Shown here: positions 1-9,200 of the stretch, in pieces
Layout: the number at the start of each line of letters is the position of its first letter
How positions within the stretch are numbered: the first letter of the stretch is position 1
Assembly: GCA_964646525.1 (NCBI GenBank)
Contig: CAZYER010000010.1
Coordinates: forward strand, 1 to 41,049
Direction of reading: 5' to 3'
Length of the DNA: 41,049 bases
Source of the DNA: GCA-002282575 sp964646525
GTDB lineage: Bacteria; Pseudomonadota; Gammaproteobacteria; Thiomicrospirales; Thiomicrospiraceae
Notes under the pieces: generated by a model
Database searches by the model: none
What the model was told of the DNA's origin: nothing
Seen by the model: only the letters and a program-made list of their open reading frames with translations
Translations under genes and position numbers: made by a program

Positions 1-96
1 ATCTACTAGCGGCTGAGCAATTATGTAGCTCGCTTGACGAACTAGGAGGATAAACTCATTTAGCTGGGCCGATTATTTGAGAAACAAACTACTCCA

Positions 97-117
97 AAAA
101 GACCTATTATGTCTTAT
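97..117. promoter_or_regulatory. GAC-N7-GTC palindrome, site 1
   Basis: The sequence reads AAGAC-CTATTAT-GTCTT, with 5-bp perfect arms and a 7-nt AT-rich spacer (core 101-113). It has the same core, spacer length and flanking TTA as five sites between 12.7 and 17.2 kb. It lies upstream of the DnaB-like gene, about 39 nt before its TTG codon at 153 and 105 nt before the ATG at 219. Operator function is inferred from the repetition. Confidence 0.6.
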
Positions 118-218
118 TAGCAAGGATAATCAACTTGTTACTGGCTTAATGCTTGAGAAAATCCATCACAGAATACACAGTCAAGGAATCAGCATATCAA
201 CACAAAAGGATTACAGGG

Positions 219-1205
219 ATGACACCTAAAATTTCAATTGAAACCCATACTGCGCATAGCCTTCTGAAAACTTGTGTTGAACAGATCAGTGACACTATCG
301 AGCAAAACCATGCTATCAATAAACAGCAATTCATTAACACACATTTTCAATATTTAGACGACAAAATTCTTGGCCTAGAGTTCAGTACACTCACGATCTT
401 GGCAGGAGCCAGCGCATCAGGAAAAACAAATTTAATGCTAAGTATCGCTCAACAAATAGCTATGAAATCCAAAGCATCTGTTGGTATCATTTCGTTGAGA
501 TTATCCGCTAGCAACTTAATGATGCGCGTGATTTCTGCATACTGTGGAATCCGCACTAACAGACTTTACGGAGGATCGTTACGTCAAGCAGAATGGGATG
601 CGTTCTCAAGCAACATTGATAATATTAGGTCAATTCCTTTATTTGTTCAGGATCAAGCCTTTTATGACGTTGATGATTTGTTATCTCGAATCGAACAATT
701 GGCTCAAGAACAAAACTGTAAAATTATCTTTATTGATGATTTCCCTTTCAGCTATTGCCATACTGATCATGCAAAGAGAGAGTCTGAAAGGTTTGTGTTT
801 GCCTTGCAACAGCTCACTCGAAAACTGAATGTGGCGGTTGTCTTAACGGCTGGGGTCAATTATGAAGTTGATAAACGCCAAGATCCTTGTCCAAAACTGT
901 CCGATTTGTCCGTTCACGGGGACATCGTCAGTGCTGCTGATATGGTTATGTGTTTGTATTCTAAACAGATGTACAGTGCTGATGCCAATCAGGCTATTAC
1001 GGAATTAAATATTTTGAAAGGCGTCACGGGCAAAATATTGCTTAAAAATGAGATGAATGAATTTTGCAGGTTCAGTGATTTTAGGAATGTATCGATTTGG
1101 AATTGGAAAGCGGATGAAGTCAATCAGGGTAATGACCCAGTGAATAACTGCTCATGCTATAGTTGCTCAAAATATCGACATAGGAATGATAACTCGTTTA
1201 GTTGA
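219..1205 (+). CDS. DnaB-type RecA-fold ATPase domain protein (orphan)
   Basis: This is a 328-aa protein resembling the C-terminal RecA-like ATPase domain of replicative helicase DnaB without its N-terminal primase-interaction domain. Visible motifs are Walker A GASASGKT (residues 63-70), Walker B IIFIDDF (169-175) and a DnaB motif-4-like stretch LSDLSVHGDIVSAADMV (227-243). The ATG at 219 is chosen because AAGGA lies 8 nt upstream; an in-frame TTG at 153 would add 22 residues. The C-terminus is cysteine-rich (CSCYSCSKY). Canonical DnaB is about 450-470 aa, so this cannot be a full replicative helicase. It could be a phage or plasmid-type loader, a defence ATPase, or a remnant. It has no same-strand partner in the window, and a GAC-N7-GTC palindrome sits upstream. 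Confidence 0.7.
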   Translation: MTPKISIETHTAHSLLKTCVEQISDTIEQNHAINKQQFINTHFQYLDDKILGLEFSTLTILAGASASGKTNLMLSIAQQIAMKSKASVGIISLRLSASNLMMRVISAYCGIRTNRLYGGSLRQAEWDAFSSNIDNIRSIPLFVQDQAFYDVDDLLSRIEQLAQEQNCKIIFIDDFPFSYCHTDHAKRESERFVFALQQLTRKLNVAVVLTAGVNYEVDKRQDPCPKLSDLSVHGDIVSAADMVMCLYSKQMYSADANQAITELNILKGVTGKILLKNEMNEFCRFSDFRNVSIWNWKADEVNQGNDPVNNCSCYSCSKYRHRNDNSFS

Positions 1206-1350
1206 GCGACTGATCCGAACGGTTAAAGAACAATCTCTGGTGATTCTGGCTAAGGTGGTCTTACCCGACTGACGAGGCCCGATAATCACCAAAACGCGAA
1301 AGCCTCTAGCAAATCCTAATAGCCTTGCTTGTGCCTGACGCTGAATCGTT
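1166..1350 (-). pseudogene. Decayed N-terminal fragment of an AAA_14-type ATPase
   Basis: The minus strand reads ...RLLGFARGFRVLVIIGPRQSGKTTLAR..., with the Walker A GPRQSGKTT encoded at 1254-1280. The run of R, L and hydrophobic residues before GPRQSGKTTL is typical of the N-terminus of AAA_14/DUF4143 ATPases, which are about 370-400 aa. Here the frame loses similarity right after the P-loop and stops near 1166. There is no in-frame ATG upstream. I call it a remnant left by deletion. It is antisense to the 3' end of the DnaB-like gene. Confidence 0.6.
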
Positions 1351-1457
1351 TTACAGATTCACCTTTAAAAAGTATATTTGTAAATTGTGAGCAAACTTAA
1401 AGGCTTAATCAAGTTAACACAGTGAAAAGCTCAACCTTCAAGTTTAAATTCTTAAGG

Positions 1458-1871
1458 TTATTGATTCCAAGGATTGAATAAGGATACTGGTAAGTTCTCA
1501 AAATCCTTGCTATTTCGTGTTACCAAGATCAAGTCGTGTTCAACAGCCGTCGCAGCCAGTAAACTATCAATGACGGGTAATGGTCTGCCCGCTTGGGCGA
1601 GCAATCTTCCCCATCGATCAGCGACAGCAGCATCAAGGTTAAGGAGGCGACCGTTAAAAAAGAGTGGCAACTCTGTCTCTAGCCAATCAATTAGTGCTAA
1701 CCGTCGATGCTCATTGGCAACGAGTTCGATGCCTTTTCTGATTTCTCCTAGTGTTAGTACACTCATGTATAAACTTCTGGCAGGACGTTCAGCAAACCAC
1801 GCAACAACACTGGGATCTGGTGTTTTGCGTTTTAACTCAGAAATCACATTGGTATCAATTAGATAACTCAA
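1458..1871 (-). CDS. vapC: VapC-type PIN-domain ribonuclease toxin
   Basis: This 137-aa PIN-domain protein is close to the FitB/VapC group, which cleaves RNA, often tRNA. The acidic active-site set is visible: D6 (LIDTN), E43 (TLGEIRKG), D102 (PVIDSLLAATA) and D123 in the TRNSKDF motif. The start is a TTG that overlaps the antitoxin stop codon (TTTTGAG), so translation is probably coupled to the antitoxin and weak, which suits a toxin. The length is normal for the family and nothing looks broken. It forms a two-gene operon with the antitoxin upstream. Confidence 0.9.
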   Translation of the reverse strand: MSYLIDTNVISELKRKTPDPSVVAWFAERPARSLYMSVLTLGEIRKGIELVANEHRRLALIDWLETELPLFFNGRLLNLDAAVADRWGRLLAQAGRPLPVIDSLLAATAVEHDLILVTRNSKDFENLPVSLFNPWNQ

Positions 1872-2116
1872 AAACTAATCTCCCGTGTTAAACCTGCTTC
1901 ACGTTTAAAGTTTACCTCCTCTTCACCCCACAAAGGAGAGCGGCGCATAAAACTAACAAGCGATTCCTGCTGCTGGGATAAATGTTCAAAAGTCTCCCGT
2001 GAAACTAACACAGCAACAGGTTTACCATGTAAGGTAATTTCCTGTGGTTGAGATTGCGCCATTTTAACCAACTCAGACATATGAGCTTTGGCTTCTTGTA
2101 ATTGCCATGTTTGCAT
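1868..2116 (-). CDS. vapB: Phd/YefM-family antitoxin (VapB partner)
   Basis: This 82-aa antitoxin of the Phd/YefM fold has an N-terminal DNA-binding and dimerisation part (TWQLQEAKAHMSELVKMAQ), the conserved HGKPVAVLVS strand, and a charged C-terminal tail that would wrap the toxin. The ATG at 2116 is preferred over an upstream in-frame GTG because AAAAGG lies 9 nt before it. Its stop overlaps the toxin start. It should neutralise VapC and repress its own promoter through the palindrome at 2130-2148. Confidence 0.88.
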   Translation of the reverse strand: MQTWQLQEAKAHMSELVKMAQSQPQEITLHGKPVAVLVSRETFEHLSQQQESLVSFMRRSPLWGEEEVNFKREAGLTREISF

Positions 2117-2129
2117 AAGGAACACCTTT

Positions 2130-2177
2130 TCTGACTAGACTGGTCTGATTTTACGTTCATTCATTCGTGTTTATCAA
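2130..2177 (-). promoter_or_regulatory. vapBC promoter with overlapping palindromic operator
   Basis: On the minus strand, a -35 TTGATA (2172-2177) and a -10 TAAAAT (2148-2153) are separated by 18 nt. Just downstream is an imperfect palindrome, TCTGACTAG-A-CTGGTCTGA on the plus strand (2130-2148, 7 of 9 arm positions paired), covering the end of the -10 and the start point. This layout fits the autorepression usual for such operons. Confidence 0.6.
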
Positions 2178-2189
2178 GTATTCATTTCA

Positions 2190-3107
2190 TCAAACTGCGA
2201 TGGTATTCGCCACCCCAAAGGGAATATGCACCATTGCTAACTCCTTATCGTCAGTGACTAAATGCGAAAGTTGGTCATCGAAAAACAAATGGGGTTTCAT
2301 AATGCTTAACACCCTTGCTTTGTTCATGCCACCGAGAAAAAAGGTTTCATCGGGGGTAATGCCCCAAGCCTTTAGCGTGGTGACGACACGTTGATGTGCT
2401 GGTGCGGCTCTGGCGGTGACAATGGCGATTCTCACCAAATCATCATGCTGGGTTGCCTTGGCTAATTGCTGTAAACGCCCTAGCCCTTTGAAGAAGACCG
2501 ATAAAGGACCTGCGTTATGTGGCTTATGCGATCGACTAACTTCATGGGCTTCAAACGCAGCCAGATTAGCGGTTTTATACACCCGCTCTGCTTCATCATC
2601 AGCCAACACGCCATCAAAGTCAAAAGCAACGCGTAGCTGCGGATCATTATCGATGAAGCTTAATGCCGCGGGTAATACCATCCCTGCAGGATGACCAGCC
2701 AATACCGCTTGGCGCACATCAAACTCATTGGCACTCAAAAATAACGACACATTAAACGCCGGCAAATAAGCAAAGGGTGAACGACCGCTCATAAAAGCAG
2801 CACGGGTTATGGGCAATCCATGATGCGCGATGGAATGAAACACCCGCTCACCAGTTTCGGGAGAGTTGCGGGAAAACAGCACCACCTCGACTGGTTGCTC
2901 GTCGGCGAAAATGTCATTCAGTGACAATAAACGCTGAATAAACGGAAAGGCTACTCCAGGTGCAAGGGGTGTTTGCCGATGTTGCTCTTGGTAAGCACGA
3001 TAAGCGTCTGCCCCTTGGCTTTCAAATACCTGATTGGACTCGGTTAAGTCGAATAAGGCACTAGACGCAATACCGATGACGAGTTTAGATTCTATGGGGA
3101 AGGCCAA
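2190..3107 (-). CDS. Cytosolic 5'-nucleotidase (NT5C1-like, PF06189 type)
   Basis: This 305-aa protein matches the bacterial 5'-nucleotidase family related to eukaryotic cytosolic NT5C1, which dephosphorylates nucleoside monophosphates. The N-terminus KLVIGIASSALFDL is typical, the HAD-like motif DFDGVLADDEAE lies at residues 163-174, and FFLGGMNKARVL and HLFFDDQ occur near the C-terminus. The start is TTG: no ATG exists between it and an upstream in-frame stop, and the conserved N-terminus begins there. It begins 8 nt after the mcrC stop and is the last gene of the addB-addA-mcrB-mcrC run. A role in hydrolysing nucleotides released by DNA degradation is my inference; it could equally be a nucleotide-pool gene caught in read-through. 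Confidence 0.85.
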   Translation of the reverse strand: MAFPIESKLVIGIASSALFDLTESNQVFESQGADAYRAYQEQHRQTPLAPGVAFPFIQRLLSLNDIFADEQPVEVVLFSRNSPETGERVFHSIAHHGLPITRAAFMSGRSPFAYLPAFNVSLFLSANEFDVRQAVLAGHPAGMVLPAALSFIDNDPQLRVAFDFDGVLADDEAERVYKTANLAAFEAHEVSRSHKPHNAGPLSVFFKGLGRLQQLAKATQHDDLVRIAIVTARAAPAHQRVVTTLKAWGITPDETFFLGGMNKARVLSIMKPHLFFDDQLSHLVTDDKELAMVHIPFGVANTIAV

Positions 3108-3115
3108 TTTGAAAC

Positions 3116-4453
3116 TTATGCCTCTGATATGTCATTAAATAAACTGTTACAAAACTCATCATCATTATTTTCGGCTGATACATCCCAAAACAATACGGCT
3201 AGTTGAATCTCTAACTTATTAATGCATATCTTAGCAGGAGATTTTTTCTTCTGTTCACGTGATGGAAAAATAAATCCACATGCCTTTACCGAATAATCAT
3301 TAGCGTACTGTCCAACGTATGTATGCATTTGAAATAGGTCTTCGCGCTTGATACCATAGACATGGTCAAAACGCTTGTATTTAACATCAAATATATAAAC
3401 ACATTGAGTGGCATCATTTACAATGACGATATCAGGAAGTAGTTTTCTTTCCTTGTTACTTCCGCACGTATTGATTTTTAGAACATGATCATTTTTATCT
3501 AACAATCTTAGCTGAGATCCCAGCAAATAACGTTTTATTTTTTTTCGTATAAAATATTCAAATAGCATTGAAATATCGAACAAAAATGCCTTCCAAGGCA
3601 CACTTGATGAAAAAGAAATACCATCTTGTAATAAGACTTGCTTAGATAAATCAATGAGTCTATTGTAATCAGCATAAAAAGGATTACTATAATGCGGCGT
3701 TTTCATCAAATCAGTGAACTTACGTGTACGACCATTATTGGCAATCTTCATCCCACCTACAATGCTATTGACTTGACTAAGAAAGTTAAATTTTCCTTTA
3801 ATCAGATGCTTATAGGCTTCAATAAAAAGTGTCAACGCGTCGCTTTCATAACTGTGCTCACGATAATCACAGAGATATCTACCAGTTTTACTATTGAGAT
3901 GATAATCTAATGGGTCAATGCGACCTTTAACGCTGGTAAGCTTTTCAATACGTTGCACATAGGTTTTTGGCAACCCCAAGCGAAATGCATGTTTTAATTG
4001 TTGCATCCATAAATAAGCCAATGCCCAATGCATGTCTCCCTTGGCGTCAAAGCCTGCTTCTATTTCTGTAACGGTAAAGCCATGCGTTTCAGCCAACATC
4101 GTCTGCAAAAATGCGTCACCAAACCGAGACGATATTGAAACACAAACATCCCCATCTGCAACAATACCCACGAGGTTTCCCGTTTGTATACCATAGGTTT
4201 GTTCGTCGTAACCTAACACATCAAAAAGTAGTGCGTCATCGTTATGCTCATACTCACTTTCGTTGAATAAAATCGTTTGAGCATGGTGCTTTAGTTCATA
4301 CTTAACTCTGGTAGATAGTGAACGCAGATTATTTATACGATTAGTGCCAATTTTTTTTACGCTTTGACAAAGTTCCTTGTCAGTAATCTTTTCATTTAAC
4401 GAACAAATGCTATTGTCTTTTAACGAAAGTGTACAAGCTGTCTTATGCATCAT
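3116..4453 (-). CDS. mcrC: McrC-type nuclease subunit of a McrBC restriction system
   Basis: This 445-aa protein is the endonuclease partner of McrB. It has the McrC layout: an N-terminal beta-rich region that contacts the McrB ring, a middle YLWMQQLKHAFRLGLPKTY segment, and a C-terminal PD-(D/E)xK nuclease seen as LLPDIVIV (P340, D341) and FDVKYK (D356, K358). The length is above E. coli McrC (about 350 aa). The start ATG overlaps the mcrB TAA (TAATGATG), so the two are translationally coupled. Both genes look clearly AT-richer than addAB upstream, which suggests a separate origin. Confidence 0.88.
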   Translation of the reverse strand: MMHKTACTLSLKDNSICSLNEKITDKELCQSVKKIGTNRINNLRSLSTRVKYELKHHAQTILFNESEYEHNDDALLFDVLGYDEQTYGIQTGNLVGIVADGDVCVSISSRFGDAFLQTMLAETHGFTVTEIEAGFDAKGDMHWALAYLWMQQLKHAFRLGLPKTYVQRIEKLTSVKGRIDPLDYHLNSKTGRYLCDYREHSYESDALTLFIEAYKHLIKGKFNFLSQVNSIVGGMKIANNGRTRKFTDLMKTPHYSNPFYADYNRLIDLSKQVLLQDGISFSSSVPWKAFLFDISMLFEYFIRKKIKRYLLGSQLRLLDKNDHVLKINTCGSNKERKLLPDIVIVNDATQCVYIFDVKYKRFDHVYGIKREDLFQMHTYVGQYANDYSVKACGFIFPSREQKKKSPAKICINKLEIQLAVLFWDVSAENNDDEFCNSLFNDISEA

Positions 4454-6204
4454 TAATTTTCTTTGGTAGTTTTAACATTTTTGTTTTCATCGTTTCCTAA
4501 GAACGTTTTTTCAAAAGAATCAATTAAATCTGTTTTTCCAGTACCACGCAAATACTCTTCTAGTAATGGTTTAATACTATCATTCCAAATTCTTGTTCTA
4601 AGTTGATGCAGTGTCTCATTGGTTAACGTTAATTGATTCATGACATAAGCATGACCAATTTGATAATCAGACCCTAAAAGTGGTTCTTTTTTAATGATTT
4701 CATTTAGCTTTTGTAATAACGTTAACAAATACTTTAAATTTTCATCTTCTGATGAAATAGAAAGATTCCTAACATCATAACTTGGCATCACCTCTTGCCA
4801 ATGAAAGCGACGACGTAATGCAAAATCAAAACTTTCAATACTACGATCAATCGTATTCATTGTGCCGATTAGATATACATTGTGTGGGATAAAAAAGTAA
4901 TGATCATTGTCTTCTGAATAAATTGCGGTTTCTGCATCATTTAAACTGGCATATTGTGTTTTAATTTTACCCTCTATGCCACGATATTCCAAACTATACA
5001 TCAGTTCACCAAACACACGAGAGAGTTCTGCTCGGTTAATTTCATCGATAATAAAGAAAAATGGCGGAACTAAATCCTTAATTAGTGTGTCATCATTTTT
5101 ACCATTAATTATTAGCCAGATATCTTCCTCTTTAGAAACATGCTTATCTAAGATATCTTTAACCGTCACTTCTTGCCATTTTATATCTGGCAGGAGACGA
5201 TGTGCATCAATTTCCCATTTTGCCGCTTTTTTGCAAAAATTCTTAAAAACACCATTGGTCAATTTAAGCTGTATTTCTGAATTTCCATTTTTCGATGGAC
5301 GAATACCTTCAATAAAATCTTCGTAGCTGTACGATGGATGAAATTGCACCTTTTCATGGCAGCAATCAAACGTCCAACCTGTTGATTCATGGTTAACAGC
5401 CCATTGGTCAAATAATGCCTCAGCATCCTGAATCGCTTGATAAGTTTTTCCAGTGCCTGGTGGTCCATACTTCACCAATTGCTTTTTCATTGTGAATGGA
5501 TTATTAATCATTACGTAAACGCTCCAGATAAAAATACTGAGCCAATAATCATCTATTATGGTAACATCATTAATTTTTGAATTTTCTTCAATCGATTTAT
5601 CGCCATCAAAACCCAAACCATTTCTTAACGATTCAATTAGATGAATATTTTTTAAATACCAACTATTATCACCGTCATACTTAGGTATTAATTGTTCATC
5701 TTGAAACCACTTAAAAACTTTATTGAACATACTTTCATTGACTGTCGATGACACATTCAGCGTTGCCGCTGCGACAATTCTATTAATCAAAACAGGATTG
5801 TTTTTTTCGAAAACAGTTTTCCAACAGTAAGCAAAACTCTGAGTATTCTCATTAATAGGATATTTAAGCAAAATCGCTAGTAATTTAAAGAAATTATCGT
5901 CATTAATATTTTGGTACTGTTTGTTTGAAACAACAGATTGACCACTACCTGATATACCATTGTCATTATTTAATAATAGTCTTTCTAATAGGTTTCCAGT
6001 ATCAGTTCTGTTGGGTATTTCTTTACTTTCGTTATATTGCTTTTTGAGCTCAGCACAAATTTCGGATTCGTCTTTTTTTTCAACTAATGACCGTACTAAA
6101 CCAGCAATCGTTTTATACCGCTCATACCAGTCCGTTCTCTGGTTACGTTCCATCACTTGAACGTATAAATTTTTCAGCTTCTCTTTATTTACTTGTTCCG
6201 TCAT
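4453..6204 (-). CDS. mcrB: McrB-type GTPase with an unfamiliar N-terminal domain
   Basis: This 583-aa AAA+ protein is the motor of modified-DNA restriction. It shows Walker A GPPGTGKT (247-254), Walker B FFIIDEINRAE (383-393), the McrB signature GTMNTIDRS (447-455), which in E. coli McrB is part of the GTP-specific loop, and RRRF (464-467), a candidate arginine finger. Residues 1-240 would carry target recognition, but I see neither the E. coli DUF3578-type domain nor an obvious EVE/PUA or SRA domain. The ATG at 6204 is chosen for GGAG 6 nt upstream; an in-frame TTG would add four residues. It lies 30 nt after addA and overlaps mcrC by one base. Confidence 0.9.
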   Translation of the reverse strand: MTEQVNKEKLKNLYVQVMERNQRTDWYERYKTIAGLVRSLVEKKDESEICAELKKQYNESKEIPNRTDTGNLLERLLLNNDNGISGSGQSVVSNKQYQNINDDNFFKLLAILLKYPINENTQSFAYCWKTVFEKNNPVLINRIVAAATLNVSSTVNESMFNKVFKWFQDEQLIPKYDGDNSWYLKNIHLIESLRNGLGFDGDKSIEENSKINDVTIIDDYWLSIFIWSVYVMINNPFTMKKQLVKYGPPGTGKTYQAIQDAEALFDQWAVNHESTGWTFDCCHEKVQFHPSYSYEDFIEGIRPSKNGNSEIQLKLTNGVFKNFCKKAAKWEIDAHRLLPDIKWQEVTVKDILDKHVSKEEDIWLIINGKNDDTLIKDLVPPFFFIIDEINRAELSRVFGELMYSLEYRGIEGKIKTQYASLNDAETAIYSEDNDHYFFIPHNVYLIGTMNTIDRSIESFDFALRRRFHWQEVMPSYDVRNLSISSEDENLKYLLTLLQKLNEIIKKEPLLGSDYQIGHAYVMNQLTLTNETLHQLRTRIWNDSIKPLLEEYLRGTGKTDLIDSFEKTFLGNDENKNVKTTKEN

Positions 6205-6234
6205 TATCATCTCCAAATCTATTTTTAATTACCG

Positions 6235-9200
6235 TTAAATAGCTTTTAAAGCTTCGATACTTTCACCCCTCACCCAATTCACTGACAGCCCGAACACCGG
6301 CTTATCGAGTTTGAGTGCTTGGGCGTAAGCCATGAGTTGGGCGTGGTGCTTGCTGTATTCAGCTACCTTATCCGTTTTGTGATCGACAATCCAATAGCCC
6401 GCTTGGGTTTCGACTAATAGATCAATGGTGCCACTGACGGTTTGCCCCAGTTCATTAATTGAGAGCGTGGGTAGTTCGCAGTGATACTGTATGGGTTGCC
6501 AAGTGTTTTCGAGCCATGTGGTGAAGTTGGTAAGCGATTGTTTGATCTGCTCGATCAATTCATCCGTTAGCATGGCCTTCGTTACAGGTGCCATGTTCAG
6601 TGTATCATCCAGTCGGCTGGGTTGTTTTAAGGCGACTTGGTAAAGTCGATGCATCCATGTACCAATTTCATTCGCAGCGAGGTGTGCGTCTAAAAGCGAT
6701 AAGTCTAATCCGTCACCATAGCTGTGGTTTTGTGTGACCAGTGCATCATCAGTCTCATGGTCATGACCCGAAGGTGAAATGACAGCGGATAGGCTTGCTG
6801 GTAGTGGGCGCGGTACTAGGGGCAATTGCTTCTTAGTGGTATGGATTTCCACTGCTAGGGGTGCACCGATTGGGCGGTGCATGGTCTTGTCGTTGAAAGT
6901 GAAAGCAGGCGATGCTGAACTAAACAGCGGTTGTAAGTAGGCCTGCATCGAGTTTTCTTTATTTCCCTCTTTAGGTGACTCATACCAAGGGAGCAGAATT
7001 TGCTCTCTGGCACGGGTTAGTGCGACATAAATCAGGTTCTTTTGCGTGTTGTTGCTTTCTTTTTGCAGTTCGTTGATGAAGTTTTCTTTGGTTTTCGGAT
7101 CGACGACTTTGGGTAGTATTTCAACATAGCCTTGACTGAGCATTTGCTCAATATCATCGGTTGGATAACAAATAGCACTGTTAGGCAAATCTGCTTTTCT
7201 TGGTTCATTCGCACCCAGTATCATCACCACTGGCCATTCTAAACCCTTAGAGGCGTGCCAAGTCATCAGGGTTACGGCAGGTTGGTGGCTGCTGGCATTG
7301 GGTTGACGATCTTCTTCTTGTTGAAGTTCACTCAGCCATAATCGGAAGGTGTTGCTGTTGCGCCCAAAAATGCCCATGGCATTCAAGGAGGCATCTTGCA
7401 GTTGATCGAATTGTTGAGCCAAACCGAGCAGTTTAATGATATTTGCACGATACTGCTCCCCTTCTTCTAGGGTATTAATGCATTCATCAAATCCCAGGCT
7501 TTCAACCAAGCGCATACATTGTGATTGCAAGGGTTGATCGAGCAAGGTGCCACCCGTGGGTAAGAAGGCGTTTCTTAATTCATCGATGATGCTGATTAGC
7601 TCATGATCAAACCTTTTCTGCTCAAAAAAGTGATGTAACTGCTGTTGCAGATCCGCACCGACCAGTGGATTAACGATGAGCGATAAAGCAGCGAAGTAGT
7701 CGGTGTCGTTATTCAAATACTGCAAAGCATTGAGTAACCATTGTACGGGTGTCGATTGGTAAAAACCTTCTTCTTGTAAGCGTGCAGGAATCCCCGCTTG
7801 GCGCAGTTTATGGGCAAAACGCTTTAACTTGCTGTGGGTAGGCGCTAACACGGCGATATCTTGATAACCGATAGCACGCTGTTTACCGGTTTCTTTGTCG
7901 GTAATTTTTATACCTGAATCAATGCGTTGCTGCAATTCGCTCACCAGCAAGTCATAACCTTGGTCAGTCATAACGGGTTTTTCACTTCGACCATGAGCTT
8001 GTTTTAGCCAAATAGTCGAATCGAAAATAAAGCGTTCTACTGGCACTAGAGCTGATTGATCTTTATGGGCGGCTTGTGGCGTTAAGGGCGTATATTCTGT
8101 TTCGTAAAGCGCTTGCCCCATAGCATTGATAAAGTCCATGACACCAGCGGTGCTGCGCCAGTTGCCTTTAAGTTCGTCAACTTCTTTTGGTTGGGCATTG
8201 GTGAGTAGGCTTTTGAACAGGCGACTATCCGCCCCTTGAAAGCCCATAATCGATTGTTTTAAGTCGCCAACAATAAAGGTAGGAATACCCGCTTGCTGAA
8301 AACGACGTAATAAGGCGTATTGCAAAGGGTTGGTGTCTTGAAATTCATCAATCACCAAACAGCCAACCCCTGCCCTGATTTCAGCAAAGCAATCTGGTTC
8401 TTCAACAATTTCCTTCGCTAGGTGAATCATGTCAGAAAAATCCACCAAGCCTGCTTGGGTTTTGCCTAGCTGATAACTCGCTAAGGCTTGGGATGCGGCA
8501 TTGAGCAAAGCCGCAACGTGGGTTTTCATGTGCGCTAAAGGCCCAGGGTGAACGGAGAGTTTTCTGGCAGCCAGCATCACGGCGTTGATTAATGGTGCGT
8601 CCGCATGAGCGTTTAGTTTTTTATGCTCTTTCTCAGGACCCTGCAGGGTTTTCCATAAACTCCAATCATCATTTAGCTTAACTTCTGTGGCACGATAGAT
8701 GGCTTTAATCATCGCACGCAGTGGATCGTTAAAGCCAACTTCTGCTTGCAACGACTCTTCATCGGGATATTTGTGTTTAACTGCCCGAATCGCCGACCAT
8801 AAATCACTATTGAGCGTATCGGCATTGGCGATGTAGTCGCTGTATAAGGCATCTAATCGATCATGGGCAAGAGCCACCAGAGAACTGCATTCCTCAATTT
8901 GTCCAAAACCCTTACCTAAGGCACGCATCTTGTTAATCACACCGAGAATATGCTCACGAAACTCATCGGCTTTGCTAACAAATTTATCGCCTTTTTGTGT
9001 ACCCGTGTAGCCGTATTGATCGAGTTTATCGGAGAGTTCAGCCACTTCTGTCAGACTGGCGAGGGCTTGTTTAATCAGTAGCGATTGTTCAGCTTCAGTG
9101 AGTTGACGGGGCTTGGGATTAAGGCCTTTTTCGTAGGCAAAGCGTTCAATCAAGCCTAGCCCAAAACCATGGATGGTGGTGATGGTGGCTTGATCGAGTC

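Noticed and set aside
38..229. Open frame upstream of and overlapping the DnaB-like gene, ending in ...ISTQKDYRDDT
   Set aside because: It has no convincing start codon after the in-frame stop at 35-37 despite an AGGAGG at 44-49, and no recognisable family. It may be the tail of a lost gene but is too weak to annotate.
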